Positions 41,444 through 49,389 of a stretch of DNA of 64,000 nt are shown here, in pieces (within the stretch, counting starts at the first letter, position 1; each line of letters starts with the position of its first letter). This DNA comes from Microscilla marina ATCC 23134 (GTDB taxonomy: Bacteria; Bacteroidota; Bacteroidia; Cytophagales; Microscillaceae). The stretch is taken from positions 62,001-126,000 of the forward strand of contig NZ_AAWS01000010.1 of NCBI RefSeq assembly GCF_000169175.1, read 5' to 3'. Below the pieces are notes generated by a model, which saw only the letters and a program-made list of their open reading frames with translations, was not told the DNA's origin and ran no database searches. The position numbers and the translations under genes are program-made.

Positions 41444-42808
41444 ATGGATTCTAATCAGAAAATTATCATTGTTGGAGCTGGATTAGCTGGCTCTTTACTG
41501 TCTATTTACATGGCACGTCGTGGGTTTCAGGTAGAAGTATACGAAAAACGACCTGATATGCGTAAGGCAGACATCAGCGCCGGAAGGTCAATCAACCTGG
41601 CTTTGTCGCATCGAGGCATTCGAGCGTTGGAACGTGCCAACATTGCCAAAAAAATTCTTGCTGATGCTATTCCTATGAGAGGGCGCATGTTGCATAGCAT
41701 AGAGGGTGCCCTTACTTTTGTGCCTTATGGCAAAAACGATTCTGAGTATATCAACTCTATTTCAAGAGGGGGGTTAAATATTGCCTTGATGAACATAGCT
41801 GAAAGTTACGACAAGGTAAATTTCATGTTTAACGAAGCTTGCGAATCTGTAGATTTTGAGGCGGGTACCATTGAGTTAAAAAACGCCCAATCAGGCGAAA
41901 GCCGTCAAATAAAGGGTGAGGTGATCATTGGTGCCGATGGAGCTGGTTCGGCGATTAGAGCTGCTATAGATGGGTGCCTAAAGGGACAAGATGGCTTTCA
42001 AAATAACACCGAGTTTTTGGTGCATGGCTACAAAGAACTGACAATTCCTTCAGGTGAAGCAGGCGCTTTTTTGATTGATAAAAACTCATTACATATTTGG
42101 CCACGGGGTTCTTATATGCTCATTGCTTTGCCCAACCTGGATGGAAGTTTTACTTGCACCTTGTTTTTTCCAAACGAGGGTGAGAATAGTTTTGCTACCT
42201 TAGATACGCCCGACAAAGTCAAAGCATTTTTTGAGACAACTTTTGCTGATGCAGTACCTTATTTGCCTGAGCTTACCCAAGAGTTTTTCGACAACCCTAC
42301 TGGTTTGTTGGGCACTGTACGCTGTTATCCCTGGCATTTTGGCGGCAAGGCAGTACTGGTAGGCGATGCTGCCCATGCCATTGTTCCTTTTTATGGGCAA
42401 GGAATGAATGCCTCATTTGAAGATTGTATTGCTTTTGACGAATGTCTGGAGAAGTATGGCAACGAAGGTTGGCAAAAAGTGTTTGAGGAGTATCAGGCGT
42501 TGCGTAAAGCCAATTCAGACGCGATTGCAACCCTTGCGGTAGAAAATTTTTACGAAATGCGCGATGGAGTAGCTGATCCGGCTTTTTTGCGTAAGCGACA
42601 GTTAGAGCGTATGCTCGAAAACAAATACGACGATTATCACTCCAAATACTCTATGGTTACATTTAACCCTGCTATCTCTTATGCAGAGGCGCATAAGCGT
42701 GGCAATCGTCAAAACGAGTTTTTACTGGAGGTTTGCCGCAAGGTAGACTCGGTAGATGAGTTGAATGTAGACGAAATTTATGCGCAACTAAAGGCAGCTT
42801 TGTTATAG
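41444..42808 (+). CDS. kmo: Kynurenine 3-monooxygenase
   Basis: A 454-residue FAD-dependent hydroxylase that turns kynurenine into 3-hydroxykynurenine. The dinucleotide-binding motif IIIVGAGLAGSLLSIYMARR is at the N-terminus, the GD motif at VLVGDAAHAIVPFYGQGMNA (about residue 305), and SRGGLNIALMNIAE and GRSINLALSHRG match the kynurenine hydroxylase group (Glu/Arg substrate clamp likely near the latter). ATG 41444 is taken over the TTG three codons before. The C-terminal helix set that anchors the eukaryotic enzyme is absent. Together with the dioxygenase at 38211 it implies degradation of tryptophan to 2-aminomuconate or quinolinate. Confidence 0.93.
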   Translation: MDSNQKIIIVGAGLAGSLLSIYMARRGFQVEVYEKRPDMRKADISAGRSINLALSHRGIRALERANIAKKILADAIPMRGRMLHSIEGALTFVPYGKNDSEYINSISRGGLNIALMNIAESYDKVNFMFNEACESVDFEAGTIELKNAQSGESRQIKGEVIIGADGAGSAIRAAIDGCLKGQDGFQNNTEFLVHGYKELTIPSGEAGAFLIDKNSLHIWPRGSYMLIALPNLDGSFTCTLFFPNEGENSFATLDTPDKVKAFFETTFADAVPYLPELTQEFFDNPTGLLGTVRCYPWHFGGKAVLVGDAAHAIVPFYGQGMNASFEDCIAFDECLEKYGNEGWQKVFEEYQALRKANSDAIATLAVENFYEMRDGVADPAFLRKRQLERMLENKYDDYHSKYSMVTFNPAISYAEAHKRGNRQNEFLLEVCRKVDSVDELNVDEIYAQLKAALL

Positions 42809-42978
42809 GTGCGCTCTATATCAACCCTTACTTTTATATCGATTGCGCGTGTCCTCATGCGCAATTTGTGTTAACTTGCCACTTTATTATTGGGTTGTGA
42901 TTGATTTGACGTTGAGGGCTATGCTTACATCGTTGATTAATAATGATTTATAACCTTTACTCTGAAGTTTGAATTACT

Positions 42979-43839
42979 ATGATAAAATATGGCGAACATA
43001 ATCGCTTAAGAATTAACCGCGAAGTAGATTTTGGTGTCTATCTGATAGACGATGATGGAACAGAAGTATTGATGCCTGCCAGGTATGTACCCGAAGATGC
43101 CCAAATAGGCGACGAAATAGAAGCTTTTGTATATTTTGACTCCGAAGACCGCATTGTAGCAACTACTGATACGCCCAAAGCCAAGGTAGGGGAGTTTGCC
43201 TACCTCAAAGCGGTGGCAGTGTCTAAGGTGGGGGCTTTTTTAGACTGGGGTTTACCCAAAGACTTAATGTTGCCCTATAGCGAACAAAAACGTAAAGTGT
43301 ATACAGGCTCTCATTACTTGGTGCGGATATACGTAGACGACAAAACCAATCGTATAGTGTCTACTACTAAGGTGGGGCGTTATCTCGAAGACAGCGTACT
43401 TACTGAACTGGAGGAAGGGCAAGAAGTAGATATTACAGTATGCGACTCTACCTATATGGGGTATCAGGTCATTGTAAACAAGCAGTTTTTGGGTTTGTTA
43501 TACAAAAATGAGGTTTTTCGTAACCTTGAGCCTGGTGAACAGACCAAAGGCTATGTAAAGAAGATCCGTTGGGATGACTTTAGGGTAGATGTACGTTTGC
43601 AACCCGATGGTTATGGGCAAGTAGAACCTGCAGCAGAAACTATTTTGCGCGTGTTGAATGAGCGTGGTGGTAAGCTGCCACTGTCGGACAAGAGCGCCCC
43701 TGAAGAGGTTTATGAACAACTGCAAATGAGTAAAAAAGTATTTAAAAAAGCCATTGGGGGTTTATACAAAGATCGTAAAATAATTATTGGAGTAGACGAA
43801 ATAAAACTGGCCATACCCAAACGCCGTCAACGTGAATGA
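42979..43839 (+). CDS. S1-like RNA-binding protein of the CvfB family
   Basis: A 286-residue cytoplasmic protein. It begins MIKYGEHNRLRINREVDFGVY and has successive S1-type OB folds (LKAVAVSKVGAFLDWGLPKDL at about 75, then GQEVDITVCDSTYMGYQVIV at about 155) and a C-terminal winged helix (KLPLSDKSAPEEVYEQLQM SKKVF, about 235-285). CvfB-type proteins bind RNA and affect virulence factor or translation control. It is a single gene followed by a hairpin. Confidence 0.9.
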   Translation: MIKYGEHNRLRINREVDFGVYLIDDDGTEVLMPARYVPEDAQIGDEIEAFVYFDSEDRIVATTDTPKAKVGEFAYLKAVAVSKVGAFLDWGLPKDLMLPYSEQKRKVYTGSHYLVRIYVDDKTNRIVSTTKVGRYLEDSVLTELEEGQEVDITVCDSTYMGYQVIVNKQFLGLLYKNEVFRNLEPGEQTKGYVKKIRWDDFRVDVRLQPDGYGQVEPAAETILRVLNERGGKLPLSDKSAPEEVYEQLQMSKKVFKKAIGGLYKDRKIIIGVDEIKLAIPKRRQRE

Positions 43840-43949
43840 TTTTAATCAGGGAAATGATTCATTTACCTGTTTGCACCTTTAAGGCAAATTTATCAAAATT
43901 GAGAAATTATTCAGCGCAAGCTTTGAAAACAGGTATCCAAAAATAAAAA

Positions 43950-43993
43950 AGCAGAAGCCACCGCCTTTGGTGAAAAAGGTTGGGGCTTCTGCT
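43950..43993 (+). terminator. Hairpin after the CvfB-like gene
   Basis: AGCAGAAGCC (43950-43959) pairs with GGCTTCTGCT (43984-43993) around a 24-base loop that has its own ACCGCCTTTGGT hairpin. A-run before and AAAGATTTTATT after suit termination in either direction between the converging genes. Confidence 0.6.
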
Positions 43994-44057
43994 AAAGATT
44001 TTATTCATTGAGTGTGGATCAAAAGCAAAGCAACACTAGAGAATATTATGAAAACGA

Positions 44058-44747
44058 CTACTGATCAGTGCCCTGATTGTTTATTTTGGCTCTGAGCTTC
44101 GCCAAGTCATCATCTACATTATTGTCAGTACTTATTTGTTTTATTTCGTCGTCTAGTGCTTTGTCTGCACTGCCCAAACTTTCGTAAGCTTCGGCTTCGG
44201 CTTCAGCCTTCATAATTTTTTCCTCGTATTTGTCAAACTTGCCCAAAGCACTTTCTGCGTCAACACCATTGCCTAGCTCTTTTGCCATTTTGGTGCGGGC
44301 TTGAGCCGCTTTTCCACGAGCAATGAGCATGCTTTCCTTGTTTTTAGCATCCTGAAGCTTAGTTTTCAGGTCTTGTACCTGTTCACGTAGCTTTACAGTA
44401 TCGGCCTGCGAGCGCTCAAACATTGTTTTATATTGATTGGCTTGGGTTTCGGCTTCGCTCTTTTTTGATAAACACTGACGGGCAACATCTTCGTTACCAG
44501 CCTGCAAAGCCTGCATCGCCTTATGCTCCCAGTTTTTAGCAGCACTGGCATTTTTCTTATATTCATGCTCCATCTTTCGTTCCTGGCTCATAGCCGTTGC
44601 CAAAGCCGATGTTGCCTGAGCTACCGCTTTTTGCATGTCAGTTACTACTTGTTTGATCATCTTTTCTGGGTTTTTTTCTTCAATTTTGTCCAGACGATCA
44701 TTCACATTAGACTTGACTATATCCTTTATTCTTTTAAATATTCCCAT
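44058..44747 (-). CDS. PspA/IM30 family membrane-stress protein
   Basis: A 229-residue, almost wholly coiled-coil protein starting with an amphipathic helix (MGIFKRIKDIVKSNVNDRLD) that would bind membrane. The following KIEEKNPEKMIKQVVTDM and the long Ala/Lys/Glu/Gln helices match PspA/IM30 (Vipp1), which forms ESCRT-III-like rods and shields stressed membranes. Length is typical. A lone PspA without pspBC is common outside enterobacteria. The divergent gene at 44838 codes for a signal-peptide protein. Confidence 0.93.
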   Translation of the reverse strand: MGIFKRIKDIVKSNVNDRLDKIEEKNPEKMIKQVVTDMQKAVAQATSALATAMSQERKMEHEYKKNASAAKNWEHKAMQALQAGNEDVARQCLSKKSEAETQANQYKTMFERSQADTVKLREQVQDLKTKLQDAKNKESMLIARGKAAQARTKMAKELGNGVDAESALGKFDKYEEKIMKAEAEAEAYESLGSADKALDDEIKQISTDNNVDDDLAKLRAKINNQGTDQ

Positions 44748-44837
44748 AATGTTTGTTGCAGTTTGTGGTATTTAAACCAAAATATGTATAATAATACAAA
44801 CTTTTTTTTGAATGTAAAAGTTGCGCTTTGAGATTAA

Positions 44838-45443
44838 ATGCTAAAAATAATAAAGAAAATGTTGTTACGTAAATCGAAATTTTTTTATCTGCAGTGGTTA
44901 CTTTGCTATTGTGCAATAGTTGGCATCAACGGTACTTATGCTCCTTTACAAGCCCAAACTGATCCTACTACTACCCCAGATAGTGTTTTTATAAGAGCCC
45001 GTGAATACAACCTGTTTAGGTTCAGTTATCACCCTGCCAATGCCATCCCCAGCGATTCAGTCGTTATACATCTCAATACACCATTACCTTTGTTGCCTTA
45101 TGTGGTCAATGCCCGCCTTGATTCAGTTTTTGCGGGTTGGTTTCCAGATGGAGAGCCTACCCAAACCCTGAAAAGAATGGCAGGGTACCGGATTATTGTA
45201 TACCGGGGAGTTTCGCATAAAAAAGCAGTAAGAACCCGCGAACTTATATACAAAAATTATGGTAACTGGAGGTCTTATTTGACGTTCAAAAACCCTAACT
45301 ATATTGTGAAAGCGGGAGACTTTACTAACAAAAAAAATGCTGAAAAAGCCCGTAAAAAACTTAAAAAACGTTTTGGTGATATCTCTTTGGTACCCGATCG
45401 AATTACAATATGGTTTGCCACTTATTCGAACCCCTGGAAATAG
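44838..45443 (+). CDS. Secreted protein with a SPOR-like domain
   Basis: A 201-residue protein with a hydrophobic signal region (FFYLQWLLCYCAIVGINGTY) and a likely cleavage site near APLQAQ. The middle is a strand-rich region that I do not recognise. The last 80 residues read as a SPOR domain: GYRIIVYRGVSHKKAVRTRE, then YIVKAGDFTNKKNAEKARKK LKKRF. SPOR domains bind denuded peptidoglycan glycans at division sites. The call for this domain is from pattern only. It converges on nothing and its stop lies 40 bases before the next gene. Confidence 0.72.
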   Translation: MLKIIKKMLLRKSKFFYLQWLLCYCAIVGINGTYAPLQAQTDPTTTPDSVFIRAREYNLFRFSYHPANAIPSDSVVIHLNTPLPLLPYVVNARLDSVFAGWFPDGEPTQTLKRMAGYRIIVYRGVSHKKAVRTRELIYKNYGNWRSYLTFKNPNYIVKAGDFTNKKNAEKARKKLKKRFGDISLVPDRITIWFATYSNPWK

Positions 45444-45483
45444 TTTCTTATATAACAACCAATGTTGTCTGAAGTCGTTTGTA

Positions 45484-46005
45484 ATGAAAACTTTACAAAC
45501 TAATATTAAAAAAATGAAAACGAACCTATTCTCTAAACTATCTCTTGCATTGGTCCTGTTTTTTGTGGGATCAATGACTGTAAAAGCGCAAACCCAGTTG
45601 ACCCATAAAAGTGGTCTTAAGATAACGGTGCCTGCCACCTGGAAACACGAAGTAGACGGTGATGATATATTGACAATGGTAACTCCCGACGAAAATGTGG
45701 CCATGACTTTTGTAAATATCCCGGCAAGCGCTTTTGATGCTGCATTAGCTGAGGCCGAAAAGCAAATTAAAAGCGTAGTAAAGAACTTTAAAGAAAAAGG
45801 AGAGGGCAAAGAAACCAAAATCAATGGTATGGATGCTTTTATGGGAGAAGGTACCGGACAGGTAGAAGGGCAAGATGTAGAGGTAGGTTTGTTATTTGTA
45901 AAAAACGGCAACAATGTGTTGTTTGTGTTTGCCATAGGTGTAAAGGGCAAAACCGATGCGCACGACAACGCCATAGGTCAAGTCTTGAATAGTATTAAAA
46001 AGTAA
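45484..46005 (+). CDS. Secreted protein of unknown function
   Basis: A 173-residue protein from ATG 45484; an ATG ten codons later is also possible. A signal peptide (LALVLFFVGSMTVKAQ) ends at a predicted site before TQLTHKSG. The mature protein, about 135 residues, has a beta-rich start (GLKITVPATWKHEV DGDDIL), then helices (DAALAEAEKQIKSVVKNFKE) and ends with strand pairs (NVLFVFAIGVKG). It may be a PsbP/LpoB-like fold that handles soluble stress, but no family is certain. A strong bidirectional terminator follows. Confidence 0.72.
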   Translation: MKTLQTNIKKMKTNLFSKLSLALVLFFVGSMTVKAQTQLTHKSGLKITVPATWKHEVDGDDILTMVTPDENVAMTFVNIPASAFDAALAEAEKQIKSVVKNFKEKGEGKETKINGMDAFMGEGTGQVEGQDVEVGLLFVKNGNNVLFVFAIGVKGKTDAHDNAIGQVLNSIKK

Positions 46006-46017
46006 AACAATGCATCT

Positions 46018-46055
46018 ATAAACTAACCCATATTGCAGGATATGGGTTAGTTTAT
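46018..46055. terminator. Bidirectional terminator between converging genes
   Basis: A perfect 16-bp stem (46018-46033 against 46040-46055) with a 6-base loop, between stops at 46005 (plus) and 46057 (minus). Confidence 0.92.
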
Positions 46056-46056
46056 A

Positions 46057-48189
46057 CTAAAACTTTATTCTTACCTGTGCTTTTATCTCCGATCGTACAC
46101 TGCCTTGTATCTCTTCTAAACCTGAACCTACCGTGTTTTGATTACGATAACTAAATTGTGCATACCGTAGCCAAATATTTATTTTTCGGCTAAGCCTGTA
46201 GCGTACCAATGCATAATTTCGAAAGCCTACCCCACTATAGGCAGGGATAGAGAAAGCCCATAATACATCTTTTTCAAACACATATTGACGATTGTTAAAA
46301 TCTTCGGTATCAAACAAACTAAAGCGTATATCAATAGTAAACTTACCAACTTTAAAGCCTACATCTTGTACCAGAGCGTATCCCTGGGTGATCGGCATGT
46401 CACCTTCCTGGTAAGAGCTCATCTGTAGTCTGGAGTGTAAAGTAAGTGTTCTGGGCATACGGTAGTTTAAGTTGATAATATAATTGCGGCGGGTGGTGTT
46501 GATTAAAAAATCGATATTGCTGCTATTATTGGGTTGGTTTTTTTGTTTGACTTCCTCTCTGTATTGCCCAAATAGCTGAACTTGACGAGAAAATTTATAA
46601 CTGGCTCTGGCCAGAAACTCATGACCACTGGAGGGGGCGTCTGCCTGGAATCTAAGCCAGGGAAAACGAAAGCGGTCGTAGTATGCTGCCAACTGAATTT
46701 TTTTGAATGGTCTTACCTTGATTCCCCAGTAGATGCCTTCTTCATTGATGTTGCGACTACCTTCGCCCAGTGCCGAACCATAAAAACTATGAAAATTTTT
46801 GTCGAAGTTACGATAAAGCATTGCCAATTCTATATGGGGTGCCAAACTTGATACAAACCCCGCTACAGCACCTCTTCCACCACTTTTAGACTGAGCCCCT
46901 TCGCCAAAAAAAGTGAAATTTTGCCAATTATAGCTCAGGTGTGCACCAAGGTTGTAATTCTCTTGACCGTTAAACTCAAACCTATTGTAAATCCGGTCTT
47001 CACGTTTTAACTCTTTGCTGTAGCGTGTATGCAGCATAATAGCGCCTGCCTGAAAGTTACGATCCTTACTCCTATACAGTACATTACTGCCCACAATGCG
47101 TTCGCCTATATTGCCTTTGGCATTGATTTCGGTGGCTGTCCGGTGAAACCCACTGGTTTGAAAAGATTGAATGAAAGCCTCAGTTTGCGAAAGTGTATCA
47201 CCACTATTCAGTACATTGGCATCCATTAAGTTATAAGAATAAAACCCGGTTACTTCGATCCTGTTAAATTGATAGGTGGCAGCTACTCCTCTAAAAAAGC
47301 CTGATTCGAGCGTAGAAGTATAAGGTCGTATGCCCAGGTTACTCCGGCGAATGGTTTGTACTGTTTCTGCCCCCTTGCCTATATTAAACCCTCCTGCCAA
47401 TAGAAGGCTTTGCCCAAACTGTAGTTGATAATCGCCCAGCGCCAAAGCTTTGAGTCTGCCCTGATTCTCAACAAATGCGTGGAAAGAGAGAAAATCAGCC
47501 CCATAACGTCGGGTACGGGTATCCCAAGTTAACTGTTCGCCATCATCTTTTTCTACAGTAAACCCCAAACTGAAGTCTTTGCGGTGACTTATCCTATAGC
47601 GGGTATACATTCTGCCGGGTGAGCCTGCATAACGACTATTGGGTTCACCTTTAGAGTTGGTGTCGGCAGGGGTAAAACCTTTTTTCTTTTGCAACACGCG
47701 GTCATAACGCAAAATCAAGTAATTACTTTCCCGTTCCCGTAAAATGCGTTGCCAAAGTGGGCGGGCATCGATGTATAAGCCCGCCGGACGAACAAATACA
47801 AAAGGCAGCAAACGGTAAATAGTAGTGGCGTCGAAGTGAGGAATGGCTTGTATTTCATAGATGCTTAACAGCTTACCATTGATATTGATGTGCTTGAGCA
47901 AACTATTGATTTGTAGTTCAGATAACACAAACAACGATTCCAAATCTTCGCGACTGGCGGTGTTGAGGTTCAGAGGGCTCCGGTAAAACTGAAAAAGTGT
48001 TTCATATACATCTTCGTAGTTGATATCTTCGCTTTGTACTGAAAAAAGCTCTTGAATGAAATTATCAATATCTATAGCCGGGCGTGGGTAATCTTGAGCC
48101 CTTACAGTACTAAAAAAACTCCCAACAAGTAGCACAATAAAGAGGGCAAGTAACTTGTGTTGTTGTTTTGATAAAAAATAACTAAACAT
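46057..48189 (-). CDS. Outer-membrane beta-barrel protein with N-terminal helix-hairpin-helix
   Basis: A 710-residue envelope protein with a signal peptide (LALFIVLLVGSFFSTVRAQ). Residues about 70-130 contain NLNTASREDLESLFVLSELQ, a ComEA-like helix-hairpin-helix, then SIYEIQAIPHFDATTIYRL. From about residue 170 the sequence is a long series of amphipathic strands with aromatic girdles, ending VRIKF, as for a 20-plus-strand outer-membrane barrel. Bacteroidota have many such HhH-barrel proteins annotated as ComEA or general secretion proteins; their function is not known. It is 20 bases downstream of the PorV/PorQ-like gene, so an operon is likely. Confidence 0.82.
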   Translation of the reverse strand: MFSYFLSKQQHKLLALFIVLLVGSFFSTVRAQDYPRPAIDIDNFIQELFSVQSEDINYEDVYETLFQFYRSPLNLNTASREDLESLFVLSELQINSLLKHININGKLLSIYEIQAIPHFDATTIYRLLPFVFVRPAGLYIDARPLWQRILRERESNYLILRYDRVLQKKKGFTPADTNSKGEPNSRYAGSPGRMYTRYRISHRKDFSLGFTVEKDDGEQLTWDTRTRRYGADFLSFHAFVENQGRLKALALGDYQLQFGQSLLLAGGFNIGKGAETVQTIRRSNLGIRPYTSTLESGFFRGVAATYQFNRIEVTGFYSYNLMDANVLNSGDTLSQTEAFIQSFQTSGFHRTATEINAKGNIGERIVGSNVLYRSKDRNFQAGAIMLHTRYSKELKREDRIYNRFEFNGQENYNLGAHLSYNWQNFTFFGEGAQSKSGGRGAVAGFVSSLAPHIELAMLYRNFDKNFHSFYGSALGEGSRNINEEGIYWGIKVRPFKKIQLAAYYDRFRFPWLRFQADAPSSGHEFLARASYKFSRQVQLFGQYREEVKQKNQPNNSSNIDFLINTTRRNYIINLNYRMPRTLTLHSRLQMSSYQEGDMPITQGYALVQDVGFKVGKFTIDIRFSLFDTEDFNNRQYVFEKDVLWAFSIPAYSGVGFRNYALVRYRLSRKINIWLRYAQFSYRNQNTVGSGLEEIQGSVRSEIKAQVRIKF

Positions 48190-48209
48190 ATAAAAAAAAG
48201 GTTAAAAGA

Positions 48210-49037
48210 CTATTTTTTACCTAGTTGATAAGTAAATGACAGATGATGTGAGATGCCTAGTAGATTGTTGGTAGTGAGGGCATAATTTAAATGAAACCTT
48301 TTGGGCTGAAAGCCTACTCCAAAGTAATTGGTCATTGGTTGGGTTTGTATACCAGTACGGACATATATTTGAGGCACTATTTCATACTCTAGTCCAACTT
48401 TAAAAGTAGCTGGTAGGTCTATGTTTTTCTCAGTTTCTGCATTAATCATGAGTGCACTCAAAGGCTGGTAAGATATACCTGCTTTCATAATTACCGGAAG
48501 CTTTTCTTCTTCACCCAAAGCGGTATTAAATACCCCTTGGTTAAAATTATAAATATGTGCTCCAAATAGCACTTCTTTACTTAGTCGGGCAATACCGCCA
48601 AACTCGAATACCAGTGTGCCTTTGCTCCCTAAATCCTGAATACTCACCTGTACATAGTTAACTTTGCCCCCCAGACTTACATTCTTTATTTGGTGGCTAT
48701 ATCCTATCCCAATCCGTTGTTCGCTGTATAGGTTATCACCAAACCGAGAGACACTGAGACCTGCTGCCCCTACTTTGACTGGAGCCGTAATACCCAAAGC
48801 AAAAGTTTGAAAGTTGGCAATTCCAAAACGGTTATTGTAGGCTATCTGTCCTGTATATTTTTTTATTCCAGCCAATCCCCCTATATTATTAAATAAAGCC
48901 CAATGATCACGCACTGCTACTGAGGCGTTGGCTATACCTTTTGCCCTGCCACCCATTGCTGGGTTCTCGAGCTGAGCCCACACCATTGGAAGTGAAGCAA
49001 AACAGGTGAGCCAGAAACTTAAAAAAAATTTACCCAT
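48210..49037 (-). CDS. PorV/PorQ-like outer membrane protein
   Basis: A 275-residue barrel protein of the FadL-like PorV/PorQ family. A signal peptide ends near PMVWAQ; then ENPAMGGRAKGIANASVAVR and HWALFNNIGGLAG give the typical N-terminal pattern of this family (periplasmic plug, NPAG). The remainder is a 14-strand-like amphipathic series. In type IX secretion PorV binds the cargo signal and shuttles it to the attachment complex; PorQ members do a similar job. Whether this is the working PorV, a paralogue or a conveyor for other cargo cannot be told. A T9SS cargo gene begins 353 bases away on the other strand. Confidence 0.78.
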   Translation of the reverse strand: MGKFFLSFWLTCFASLPMVWAQLENPAMGGRAKGIANASVAVRDHWALFNNIGGLAGIKKYTGQIAYNNRFGIANFQTFALGITAPVKVGAAGLSVSRFGDNLYSEQRIGIGYSHQIKNVSLGGKVNYVQVSIQDLGSKGTLVFEFGGIARLSKEVLFGAHIYNFNQGVFNTALGEEEKLPVIMKAGISYQPLSALMINAETEKNIDLPATFKVGLEYEIVPQIYVRTGIQTQPMTNYFGVGFQPKRFHLNYALTTNNLLGISHHLSFTYQLGKK

Positions 49038-49389
49038 TACTTGAAAGAAACCTATTGAGCAGGCAATAAATGGGTTTATTCATAAAAAAACTAATGAGCG
49101 TAATTATAATTTTGTTAATAACAAATACGACTGTACAGAAATCAGTAAATTTGAGTAATACGGCTTTGCACACCGGATTTTTTGGTAGTAATTGCTTTTA
49201 TCAATACTCCTAATACTACAAAGCAAATGTTAAAAAGTAGTTACCAATTATCCAGAACAAGAATTTATCGTTAACAGAATAGCCCAGTTTATACGTAAAA
49301 CATCTTTGCAGGTAAATTTCTTTGCTTGTAAGTAATTTTTTTAATCAACTCAAAGCCTGAAAAGCTTTACCCTAAAATATCTGAAATTA
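49038..49389. other. Divergent intergenic region (352 bp)
   Basis: AT-rich spacer between the PorV/PorQ-like gene and the T9SS cargo. I see no gene or strong repeat, and no clear TAnnTTTG box that I would defend. Confidence 0.5.

Noticed and set aside
32960-42808. Treating the kynurenine-route genes as one operon
   Set aside because: The genes are separated by minus-strand genes, repeats and a two-gene kinase unit, so only the dehydrogenase-RidA pair can share a transcript.
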